A stretch of 52,081 nucleotides of DNA. It comes from Pseudomonadota bacterium (GTDB lineage: Bacteria > Myxococcota_A > UBA796 > GCA-2862545). A program made the translations under genes and the position numbers. How positions within the stretch are numbered: position 1 is the first letter of the stretch; every line of letters starts with the position of its first letter. Of the stretch, positions 43,225-52,081 are shown one piece after another. Location: NCBI GenBank assembly GCA_023954855.1, contig JAGSGY010000035.1, positions 1 to 52,081 on the forward strand. Reading direction: 5' to 3'. The notes beneath the pieces are model-generated. The model ran no database searches, was not told the origin of the DNA, and saw only the letters and a program-made list of their open reading frames with translations.

Positions 43225-43869
43225 CTGCAGCCCACCGCCACCATCGGCCGTCTGTCCGGCCTCATGGGACTCGCGATTCTCGCGGGATGGGCCGCCGTCC
43301 TTTTGGCCACGGCCTGGTGGTGGCCAGAGCCCTACTCCGGCGTCTGGGCCCTCGTCCTCGAGATGGCGTTCACCGGCCGGGCCGTGAACATCGCCCACGG
43401 GTATGCCGACGGCTACAGCCCGTGGTTCCTGCTGATGCAGTGCGGTCTTCAGGACATCTGGCTCATCTTGATTTGCTACCCCCTGTTGCTCGCAGGCGAC
43501 GAGGGCCTGTCGCGGGTTCCGGCACTGGGCAAGATCCGCAGCAGCATGGCCGCAGCAGCCGCCGCACAACAGGGGCGCGTCGAGCGCTGGGGAACCCCAG
43601 GCCTGGCGTTCATGGTCTTCATTCCCTTCTGGTCGACGGGCGCATTGGTGGGCTTGGCCCTCGGTCACGCCATGGCGCTGCGACCCCACCGTCTGCTCGC
43701 CATCGTCATCGGCAGCCACATGGCCAGCGTGGTGACCCTGCTGGTGCTCTTCGACTACGTCGCGTCCTGGGCAGAAGCCCTGAACTCGAGCCTGCTGCGC
43801 TTTCTTCCGTGGGCGGTGCTGGCGCTGCTCGCCGTGGTTCACTTTGGTGGCAAGGCCTTGTCTAGGTAG
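43225..43869 (+). CDS. Membrane protein resembling small multidrug-export family, probable CTG start
   Basis: 214 residues if started at CTG, which has AGGAG six bases upstream. The next in-frame ATG (43264) has no ribosome site. About five hydrophobic segments. The second half carries RWGTPGLAFMVFIPFWSTGALVG (about 121-143), the part that reminds me of Sm_multidrug_ex-type proteins with FIPFW.TG.LVG; the assignment is from memory of this motif. Function unproven. The neighbouring rightward gene (GNAT protein) begins 39 bp later. Confidence 0.55.
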   Translation: MQPTATIGRLSGLMGLAILAGWAAVLLATAWWWPEPYSGVWALVLEMAFTGRAVNIAHGYADGYSPWFLLMQCGLQDIWLILICYPLLLAGDEGLSRVPALGKIRSSMAAAAAAQQGRVERWGTPGLAFMVFIPFWSTGALVGLALGHAMALRPHRLLAIVIGSHMASVVTLLVLFDYVASWAEALNSSLLRFLPWAVLALLAVVHFGGKALSR

Positions 43870-43908
43870 AGTGCCGAAGTCGGTATCGACCCCACGACAG
43901 GAGCGGTG

Positions 43909-44196
43909 ATGAGCGAGAAGGTGGTGCGAGAGCAGCAGGAACACAAGGGTCGCTACGTCTTCGGCGCCGACGAGCCTCGCGCCGAGATGACCTATTCGCA
44001 GGCCGGTGAGTCCGTGTGGATTATCGACCACACCTTGGTTCCAGAACGGTTCCGCGGTCAGGGCATCGGCGGACGCCTGGTCCTGGCTGCTGTCGAGGAT
44101 GCACGACGCGAGGGACACCGCATCGTTCCGCTCTGTCCGTTCGCGGCAGCCCAGTTTCGCAAGCACCCCGAGTACGCGGACGTGCTTCAGGACTGA
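43909..44196 (+). CDS. Small GNAT-like N-acetyltransferase (YjdJ/PF14542 type)
   Basis: 95 residues from the ATG after AGGAG; a GTG just before it is also in frame. The core is AEMTYSQAGESVWIIDHTLVPERFRGQGIGGRLVLAAVEDARREGHRIVPLCPF, in which VPERFRGQGIGGRL (about 46-59) is the acetyl-CoA pyrophosphate-binding motif of the small stand-alone GNAT family, and AAQFRKHPEYADVL is its usual C-terminal end. Target unknown; such proteins are common and short. Cytosolic. Confidence 0.9.
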   Translation: MSEKVVREQQEHKGRYVFGADEPRAEMTYSQAGESVWIIDHTLVPERFRGQGIGGRLVLAAVEDARREGHRIVPLCPFAAAQFRKHPEYADVLQD

Positions 44197-44210
44197 GCGG
44201 CGGGTCGGCC

Positions 44211-45299
44211 CTACAGCTTGCGGCGCATCACTCCGCCGACGAGCACCATCAGGAGTGCGGCAAGGGTCGCGGGCCACGGAGTCCCCGCGCGGTCCAGCCC
44301 GAGACCGCGCTTGTAGACGCCCACGTTTGGCGCATCGGGGTCGTTGACGAACACCGGGTCGATGTCCATCTCTTCCGGGTCCACGAAGGACCGCATCCGG
44401 GTCAGGTACCCGCCGTGGCCGAGCTCCATCGCCGTCGTGAGCTCGAGGTTCGGCAGCAGCTCATACGCGGGCGCGGCGTACTCCACCGTCCATGCGCGTC
44501 CACCGGCGAGCTCTTGTGCCGCGTGCATCGCCGCCTCCCAGCCCGCTCCGTCGGAGATACCGCGGACATCGGGCTCGACCTCGGTCCACGGCGCGCTCGG
44601 CGAGACCCGCTCACTGCCGAGCACGTACACCGTAATCGGCATGTCTGGCGCAGCGGCAGGGGCGGTGAGCTTGAGCGGAACGGTGGGTTCGGTCATGCCA
44701 CAGTCGAGCACCAGGGTGTCGACGGGTCCCGACAGCTCGCTGGGGTTGAGCTTGACGCCGATGAACTCGAATCCACCGTCGATGTAGTGCTGGATCGGCT
44801 CCTCAGCGCGCTCGGGGAGCGTGTAGCCCGCGTCTTCCAACCATCCGAGCAAGGCATCCGTGTCGCCATCGAGCTTCTCGATCGCATAGGGGCCAACAAC
44901 GGCCTGACCCTGCAGGAACACGCTCGCGGCATCGAGCGGGTTGAGATCGGTCGCTGCCACCAGGTCGTCAGAGAGCGCATTGCACGAGGCGAAGTCCACC
45001 AGCTCATCGGGGTTCGTGGTGAGACGCGGGGCCGTGGCGTGCTCGAGGTCATCAAATAGGCCTGCGGGCGCCGTCTTCACGTCGGAGTGCACGTCAAAGC
45101 CCTTCTGAACCGGGATGAGCCACGCGAAGTCCTGGTTGGGCTGTGAGCAGCCGAACTGCACCTCGATGAACGCCGTCCAGTCCTTGTCGCCGTCCTCTCG
45201 GAACAGCACACGCTCGCCGATCTGGTCCACGGGTGCCGAGGACGATGCGAAGCAGCCGCAGGCATTTGCGAGGGCGGTGAACAGCAGTAGTGCCAGCAT
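44211..45299 (-). CDS. DUF2330 exported protein with C-terminal membrane anchor
   Basis: 362 residues from the ATG of MLALLLFTALANACGCF, a signal peptide (longer frame upstream lacks a ribosome site; AGGGGA precedes this one). CGCFASSSAPVDQIGERVLF directly after it is the DUF2330 start. Later landmarks are FGCSQPNQDFAWLIPV, a long beta-rich middle, and GHGGYLTRMRSFVDPEEM near 305-320. The C-terminus has a hydrophobic helix (LAALLMVLVGGVM) then RRKL, resembling sorting tails without the Cys. DUF2330 is common in Myxococcota and its function is unknown. Confidence 0.82.
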   Translation of the reverse strand: MLALLLFTALANACGCFASSSAPVDQIGERVLFREDGDKDWTAFIEVQFGCSQPNQDFAWLIPVQKGFDVHSDVKTAPAGLFDDLEHATAPRLTTNPDELVDFASCNALSDDLVAATDLNPLDAASVFLQGQAVVGPYAIEKLDGDTDALLGWLEDAGYTLPERAEEPIQHYIDGGFEFIGVKLNPSELSGPVDTLVLDCGMTEPTVPLKLTAPAAAPDMPITVYVLGSERVSPSAPWTEVEPDVRGISDGAGWEAAMHAAQELAGGRAWTVEYAAPAYELLPNLELTTAMELGHGGYLTRMRSFVDPEEMDIDPVFVNDPDAPNVGVYKRGLGLDRAGTPWPATLAALLMVLVGGVMRRKL

Positions 45300-45447
45300 G
45301 GCGATTCCCCTACGAGACGAAGCGAGAGACGTCGTGACCGTCGCTGACATTCAAAGAGAATCCAGCGAGAGCGCAGATTTCTCGCGCAGAGGCCACTTGA
45401 GCGCACGAAGCCGCCCGTCGGGTACCCTCTCGGCTGTGGGAGGACCG

Positions 45448-46149
45448 ATGGGCCAACGCACCGTGACGCGCGACGAGTGGATGAAGGCACGCATGGAGCT
45501 GCTCGCCGAAGAAAAGCAGTTCAGCCACACACGTGACAAGCTCGCCCAGATGCGTCGCGAGATGCCTCGGGTTGCCGTCCCCAACTACGTCTTCGAAGAC
45601 GAGGGCGGGCAGGTCACCCTGATGGACCTGTTCGACGGCCGCAGCCAGCTCATCGTCTACCACTTCATGTTCGACCCGAAGTGGGATGCGGGCTGCAAGA
45701 GCTGCAGCTTCGTGGCCGACCACTTCCAGCACGCGGTCCCCCACCTCGCGCAGCGCGATGTGACCTTGGTCGCCGCCTCACTCGCCGGCGTCGCCAAGCT
45801 CCAGGCCTACCGAGCGCGCATGGGCTGGACCCACCGATGGGTGTCTTCGGCGGGGAGTCCGTTCAACTACGACTTCGGCGTGTCGTTCACCGAGGCCCAA
45901 ATCGCCGAGGAAGCGCCGTACAACTACGGCTCCGGCAAGGCCTGGGGAGAGGCACCTGGATTGTCCGTGTTCAGCCGTGAAGGCGACACCATCTTCCACA
46001 CCTACTCCACGTACTCCCGCGGTCTGGACGTGCTGATCAACACGTACAACTACCTCGACCTCGTGCCGAGAGGACGAAACTACGACGGCAACGACGCGTA
46101 CATGGGCTGGCTGCGCCGACGGGACGAGTACCCGCGGGAGCCAGCGTAG
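45448..46149 (+). CDS. DUF899 family (thioredoxin-like) protein
   Basis: 233 residues from the ATG after GGGAGG. DUF899 landmarks: VTRDEWMKARMELLAEEKQF (N-terminal helix), LMDLFDGRSQLIVYHFMFDP, CKSCSFVADHF (C-x-x-C at about 89-92), RDVTLVAASLAGVAKLQAYRARMGWTHRWVSSAGSPFNYDFGVSF, and VFSREGDTIFHTYSTYSRGLD. The fold is thioredoxin-like and related to AhpC/TSA; the exact redox role is not established. No signal peptide. It is divergent from the DUF2330 gene across about 150 bp. Confidence 0.9.
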   Translation: MGQRTVTRDEWMKARMELLAEEKQFSHTRDKLAQMRREMPRVAVPNYVFEDEGGQVTLMDLFDGRSQLIVYHFMFDPKWDAGCKSCSFVADHFQHAVPHLAQRDVTLVAASLAGVAKLQAYRARMGWTHRWVSSAGSPFNYDFGVSFTEAQIAEEAPYNYGSGKAWGEAPGLSVFSREGDTIFHTYSTYSRGLDVLINTYNYLDLVPRGRNYDGNDAYMGWLRRRDEYPREPA

Positions 46150-46182
46150 CCAGCGGAGGACTCACCCGAGTGGACGGGCCCC

Positions 46183-48015
<1,833 letters not shown>

Positions 48016-48110
48016 GGGGCCTCCGATGTCGAACTCCCGAGAGAGCCCAACCGCGCCGACCCGCAGTGTAGCGTTCGCTTCATCGGGCCGCAGAGATTGG
48101 CCGAACAGGC

Positions 48111-48725
48111 CTACGCGCCGCCCAATCGAAGCACGATGCCCTCATTCGTATAGGGCGAGGTAACGCCACCGTTCTCGGTCTGTTCCGGAACCTCGCCGAG
48201 ACACATCACCACCCCGGCCAGGCTGTCGTCGTCCTGAAGATACAGCGTAAGCCCAACCCGGCCCCACTCCCCTTCCGACTCGTTCCAGGTCGGACAACTC
48301 AACGTGCCCGCGAGGGAAGAGAGAGGCATCTCTCCTAAGATGGTGGTCTGCGAGGAGTGCATCTCGAACTCCGAGGCGAAGCTCTCGCTCGAGAGCCCTC
48401 CATCCGCGGCAGTCATCACGACGTCGACATCGGCGGTCAGCCACTCGCCGGAGTTCTCGCAGTCCGACTCGCGCCACAGAGTGGGTTGGCCGAGCGAGCC
48501 GACCTCGAGGGTGACGTCGACCGCTCCGCCCGCCTCCCACGTCGAGGCCACAGTCGTGCTGCCGCTATAGGGCACGAAAGCATCGTTCGCGGTGGTCCCG
48601 GAAATCTCGGCGTCAAGGGTGGTGGACTCGCTCGACACCGAGCAGTCTTCCGGCACCTCGAACTCAGCCCAGGAACTGGTGGGCGAGCAGCCAAACAGCG
48701 GGCAAAACAGCAGGATGACGCGCAT
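48111..48725 (-). CDS. Lipoprotein of unknown function
   Basis: 204 residues from the ATG of MRVILLFCPLFGC, a lipoprotein signal with Cys13. The preceding GGAGGCCCC is identical to that of the downstream lipoprotein gene. The mature protein is beta-rich and Ser/Thr/Glu-rich, with DCSVSSESTTLDAEI, DVTLEVGSLGQPTLWRESDCENS, a middle strand pair and VVMCLGEVPE near the end. Three later Cys could form disulfides. No family recognised. It lies 96 bp upstream of the Asp-Thr repeat lipoprotein gene on the same strand, perhaps in the same transcript. Confidence 0.6.
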   Translation of the reverse strand: MRVILLFCPLFGCSPTSSWAEFEVPEDCSVSSESTTLDAEISGTTANDAFVPYSGSTTVASTWEAGGAVDVTLEVGSLGQPTLWRESDCENSGEWLTADVDVVMTAADGGLSSESFASEFEMHSSQTTILGEMPLSSLAGTLSCPTWNESEGEWGRVGLTLYLQDDDSLAGVVMCLGEVPEQTENGGVTSPYTNEGIVLRLGGA

Positions 48726-48814
48726 GGGGCCTCCGGAAGCCGAGGATACAACGAGGTGGCCAGGCACGAGATCTGTGTGCATCGCATGCCCCTGGGTTCA
48801 CCGTCGCCGTAGAC

Positions 48815-49426
48815 TCAAAGAACGAGTCGGTAGCCGACCAAGGGCGTGATGGCCGCACTGTGCGTGGGACCCGTGATCCTTCCGTTGAGCGCAGACGCCG
48901 TCATCATGGCCTGCACAGCTACCTCACCGGGCCCAGCTTGAATCCGCAGACCCAGCGCGCCGAGCACTCCAATACGGGCATAGACCTCACGGTGCTCCCC
49001 AAACTCTTGGCCGTCCGCGCTGCCGTTCACCCGGCTCTCGAGCAAGAAGACCTGCGGACCGAGCTCCAGGTCGAACACCACGGGCGCATCTGGTCGGGTG
49101 ATCGCAATGGCAATGCCTCCGCCGACCAGTAGTTCCTGCTGCTTCAGCGTGTAGTCGAAGCTCCCAGACCCCACGCGGGCGTCATCGGCAGACCCACTCT
49201 CCTGAGGCGGGGCCCAGGCCGCCCCCGCCCAGAGCCGAATCCTTCGCTGTGCCGGCGGAAGCTCGACGCCAAGCGTGAGTCGCGGCAGCGCGGTGATGTT
49301 GAGGGGCGTGAGCGCAAAGGTCGGGCCGGCGTGAAGGCCAAGCACAAAGGAGGTCGGCTCGGCCATCGCGGAGGCGCTGAACATGAGGCCGAACAAGGTC
49401 GCCGTGCGAATCATGAGGGCCCCCAT
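48815..49426 (-). CDS. Outer-membrane beta-barrel protein, coupled to upstream surface gene
   Basis: 203 residues from the ATG that overlaps the upstream stop (TGATG). A second ATG four codons later is equally usable. Signal peptide ...RTATLFGLMFSASAMA. The mature part alternates short strands and Gly-rich turns (FVLGLHAGPTFALTPLN, RLWAGAAWAPPQESG, LLVGGGIAIAI, VVFDLELGPQVFLLESRV, RIGVLGALGLRIQAG) and ends ITPLVGYRLVL, with a terminal hydrophobic strand as in barrel proteins. No named family. Direct coupling to the large IPT/Kelch protein suggests a partnership at the surface. Confidence 0.7.
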   Translation of the reverse strand: MGALMIRTATLFGLMFSASAMAEPTSFVLGLHAGPTFALTPLNITALPRLTLGVELPPAQRRIRLWAGAAWAPPQESGSADDARVGSGSFDYTLKQQELLVGGGIAIAITRPDAPVVFDLELGPQVFLLESRVNGSADGQEFGEHREVYARIGVLGALGLRIQAGPGEVAVQAMMTASALNGRITGPTHSAAITPLVGYRLVL

Positions 49427-52081
49427 CAGTAGTTGTTCCACTCGACCGCGGTCGAGGCCTGTGCAGTATCGGTGGTTCCGCCCACCACGAAGATGACCGA
49501 CGACTCCTGTGTGGAGCCGGCCAAGTACCTGGGAACGAGCAGGTTCGCTTCGTTGGCTAGGCCATTCCAGTTCTGCAGATCCGGAGGGTCGGGCGGGCCT
49601 GCATTGCAGCCGGGTAGCCCCGTCGCACAGATGCCCGCAGAGTCGCCGCTCACGCTCGGGGACCCCCCGTTTCCACCGAAGACGTACAGTGTGTCTCCCG
49701 CCGAGGCGAAGGCGTAGCCGGCACGCGAGTTGGGCAGGGTGTCGACCTCGACAAAGCCCGTCACGTCACCGCCTGCCGCAATCCGCACCGCGTCGAAGGT
49801 GCCGTCGATCGCAGCGGCCGTGGTGCGACCACCACCGAAGTAGAGCCACGTATCGCCGGTGGGAACGACCGAGTGCAGGTCACTGTCGGCGATGAAGGTC
49901 GCGCCCTCGTAGCGCGGGGTCGTCAACGCCGCCGTAGCAGTGGAGAAGCTGGCCTGGACCTCGTGATCTCCGGGGCCGTTTCGGGTGATCTGAAGCCACT
50001 GAATATCGCTACGCGCGCTCGTGTCATCGAGCCCGCCGGCCACCACCAGGGTGGCGAAACCCGCATCGCCGGGGTCGACACCGATCGCTGCAAAAGGTGC
50101 CTGTCGGCCCGCAGCCATGACCGGAAGCGGCTCCCAATGTCCAAGGTCTCCCAGCCTCAGTGGCGTGAGGGTCCCCGGCGCGTCTCCGACATCGGTATAC
50201 GAGGCGGACGTCACCTCCGCGAGCAGAGCTTCGGTACCACTCGCCGCATCTGCGACCGGCGAGCGGTACACCCGGTAGGCCACGGCACGGGTGTCCGCGG
50301 TCCACGTCAGCGTCGGTGCGACCCCTCCTGGAATGTCCGGAAGGCGCACTGTGAAAGGGTCGCTCGGCAGGCTCTCCCCACCGGGGTTGTCGTTGTCGGC
50401 GGTCGCGTAGACTGCTGACACGCGGTAGGTCCAGCGCCCGGCCACTAGGCCCTGGCCGACCTCGATGCCGAGGTCGGTGATCTGCGGAGCATCGAGTGGA
50501 TCGAGGATCTGGGCGCGCCATCCCGTGTCGACCGTACCGGTGCCGTCATGGCCGCCCACGATGTAGAGAAAGCGGTCGAGGGTCGCGGCCGTCGCACTCG
50601 TCAGAGGCCTTGGCAGAGGCATCGGCAGCATGCGGAAGCCAGCGAGGTCACCGAAGACATCGACCGGGCTCGCCTCAACGCTGTCGAGCACCGTGCCCGC
50701 ACCATCGTCGCCCCCCAACGCGTACAAGAAGCGCGCTGTCGTCGTTGCGCGACCGGCAGCGGCGGCTGGAGCGCGCCGCGGCACGAGCAGGTCCGGCCCT
50801 GTGTTCCACGCAGACAGGTTGCGAGAGGGAAGCGCCACCGACACCGACGCGTAGTTCGCCCAGGTTCCATCGCTGTTGGTCACCCAGACCAAGCAAACCG
50901 AGGGCGTGAGCGTGGAGGTCGGCAACGTCACGTCGATCTGATCGGCCGTCGCGCTTCCGATCGCGCCCTCGACCCGGGCCCCCAGCGTGCCACTCGCAAG
51001 GTCCCTACACTCGATCTCGACGACCGGATTGCGAAAGTTCTCGCCAAGGATGGTCGCCGCCAGGTCATTCTGATTGTCTGTCGAGACCGGCGACACAGCC
51101 GTGATGACCGGGGGCGGATCCGCAGTGATCGTAAACGCCAAGGGCAGCCGCCCCATGCCCCCGTCGGGGTTGACGACGAGCACGTCGTAGCGCCCGGCAG
51201 AGAGCCCGGAAGGCACAACGGCCGTCGCGCGCGACGGCGAGTTGAAGGTCACTCCCACCAACTCGGTCGCGAGGTTCACGTCGGAGGGGGTCTCCGGCGA
51301 TAGGTAGACACGAGGCGGGTCGACGAACCCGGGATTGCCCGCGCGCAGCGTCACCGCCGTCGGACCGGAGGTCCAGCCGAACGGCGGATCGATGGCCAAC
51401 AGGTCCACGGTGAGGTCTCCCTCGACCTCGAAGGCATCCTCCAGGACCGCACTACAGCCCGACTCATCGGTCACACGAACGTCGTAGCTTCCCTCGGAGA
51501 GGCCATCAGGAATGGTGGCGAAGATGCGGCTCGAACGTATGGCTGTCCAGCTGAAAGGCACGCTGGTCTCGTTCCCGGAGGCATCCACAATAGTGACGTC
51601 GGTCACCGATCCCTCAATGCCAGTGACCCACACGGAGACCTGCGTAAAGGTGCCCCGAAAGACGCTCGGCGGATCGACGAAAAAGACAATGGGCTCCTGC
51701 GCGACCTCCAAGGCATCGGTCAGTGTGGTCTCGCAGGCGCCAGCGAGTCCCACCGTCACGTCATGCAAGCCCGGCGCAAGTCCATTCGGGGCTTCGGCCA
51801 CGACGGCGTCGTCCGCCACGGACACGACGCTGGCCTCTACATCTCCCACCCAGACCTGGGTCGCCCCATCGACGAAGAGACCACCCGTGACCGTAAACTC
51901 AGTCCCCGAGCAGACCAGATCGGGGTCGACGCTCTCAAGGGTCGGCGGGCCCACCACCACGAACGAGAGCTCAGTGGTGGCGGAGGACCCATCCGGGTTG
52001 GTCACGGAGACGGTGTGCTCGCCTTCCTCGAGACCGACTGGAAGCTCAAAGCCCATCTGGGTGGAGGAGGTCCACGTCTCA
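49426..52081 (-). CDS. Large surface protein with IPT/TIG and Kelch-like repeats (5' end outside window)
   Basis: At least 885 residues; the frame is open to the right edge, and no start or signal is visible, so the N-terminus lies beyond the window. The first part has four or more Ig-like IPT/TIG domains, each beginning with a phrase like PTLESVDPDLVCSGTEFTVTG or AVSPVSTDNQNDLAATILG. Kelch-like repeats follow (FLYALGGDDGAG, FLYIVGGHDGTG, TLVVAGGLDD, TLYVFGGNGG, VIFVVGGTTD), interrupted near the middle by a fibronectin-type segment (AVAYRVYRSP). Kelch strands form beta-propellers. Together this suggests a large exported adhesin or binding protein. The last codons overlap the start of the beta-barrel gene. 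Confidence 0.85.
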   Translation of the reverse strand, partial: ETWTSSTQMGFELPVGLEEGEHTVSVTNPDGSSATTELSFVVVGPPTLESVDPDLVCSGTEFTVTGGLFVDGATQVWVGDVEASVVSVADDAVVAEAPNGLAPGLHDVTVGLAGACETTLTDALEVAQEPIVFFVDPPSVFRGTFTQVSVWVTGIEGSVTDVTIVDASGNETSVPFSWTAIRSSRIFATIPDGLSEGSYDVRVTDESGCSAVLEDAFEVEGDLTVDLLAIDPPFGWTSGPTAVTLRAGNPGFVDPPRVYLSPETPSDVNLATELVGVTFNSPSRATAVVPSGLSAGRYDVLVVNPDGGMGRLPLAFTITADPPPVITAVSPVSTDNQNDLAATILGENFRNPVVEIECRDLASGTLGARVEGAIGSATADQIDVTLPTSTLTPSVCLVWVTNSDGTWANYASVSVALPSRNLSAWNTGPDLLVPRRAPAAAAGRATTTARFLYALGGDDGAGTVLDSVEASPVDVFGDLAGFRMLPMPLPRPLTSATAATLDRFLYIVGGHDGTGTVDTGWRAQILDPLDAPQITDLGIEVGQGLVAGRWTYRVSAVYATADNDNPGGESLPSDPFTVRLPDIPGGVAPTLTWTADTRAVAYRVYRSPVADAASGTEALLAEVTSASYTDVGDAPGTLTPLRLGDLGHWEPLPVMAAGRQAPFAAIGVDPGDAGFATLVVAGGLDDTSARSDIQWLQITRNGPGDHEVQASFSTATAALTTPRYEGATFIADSDLHSVVPTGDTWLYFGGGRTTAAAIDGTFDAVRIAAGGDVTGFVEVDTLPNSRAGYAFASAGDTLYVFGGNGGSPSVSGDSAGICATGLPGCNAGPPDPPDLQNWNGLANEANLLVPRYLAGSTQESSVIFVVGGTTDTAQASTAVEWNNY

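Overview
The window is high-GC, densely coded DNA from a bacterium that looks like a member of the Myxococcota (uncultured or little-studied, Polyangia-like). The evidence is the signature secretome: four proteins ending in MYXO-CTERM-like tails (Cys-rich motif, transmembrane helix, Arg cluster), a protein with EGF-like plus myxobacterial Cys-rich disulfide repeats, two long MopE-type proteins built from D-x-D-x-D-G metal-binding repeats, a DUF2330 protein, a Ser/Thr kinase fused to an NB-ARC-type ATPase and TPR repeats, and many lipoproteins with short low-complexity Asp/Thr/Ser linkers. I found no rRNA, tRNA, CRISPR array, phage or insertion sequence.

Layout. 1-5.6 kb: a 3'-truncated OmpA-family protein with a Pro-Thr-Glu repeat tail, an overlapping MYXO-CTERM protein, a YfaP-like lipoprotein, an alpha/beta-hydrolase lipoprotein and a small outer-membrane-type protein. 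5.6-9.9 kb: a eukaryote-type UMP-CMP kinase with an extra N-terminal domain, a membrane-anchored protein, then an overlapping pair encoding a ketosteroid-isomerase-like protein and a steroid 5-alpha-reductase. A polytopic membrane protein converges on this pair. 10-14.7 kb: a membrane spermidine-synthase-like protein, a hotdog thioesterase divergent from a LysR regulator with a palindromic operator, and a solitary ArsH. 14.8-22.4 kb: the giant kinase/ATPase/TPR protein, which appears to start at CTG, a MAPEG-family protein, an MBL-fold-like protein, a DUF538 protein (a domain best known from plants) and several small membrane or secreted proteins. 22.3-30.2 kb: a large lipoprotein, a decayed carotenoid-oxygenase pseudogene and a 1,179-residue surface protein. 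30.3-36.3 kb: recN, membrane proteins, two divergent lipoproteins with probable leaderless promoters, and a three-gene VTC polyphosphate polymerase / DUF4956 / DUF2490 operon. 36.3-41 kb: two back-to-back MopE-type paralogues. 41-52 kb: a zinc-ribbon protein, an S10 carboxypeptidase without a signal peptide, a membrane protein with a probable CTG start, a small GNAT protein, DUF2330, DUF899, a lipoprotein with a long Asp-Thr/Asp-Ala tandem repeat, and a 5'-truncated IPT/Kelch protein translationally coupled to an outer-membrane protein.

Two themes stand out. The first is cell-surface decoration: roughly half the genes encode exported, lipid-anchored or outer-membrane proteins. The second is a concentration of families better known from eukaryotes: steroid 5-alpha-reductase, UMP-CMP kinase with a protist-like N-terminal domain, MAPEG, DUF538, VTC polymerase, S10 carboxypeptidase and a carotenoid-oxygenase relic. 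The steroid pair is the clearest candidate for an undescribed small system. All functional assignments are by reading motifs in the translated sequence; no database search was run.
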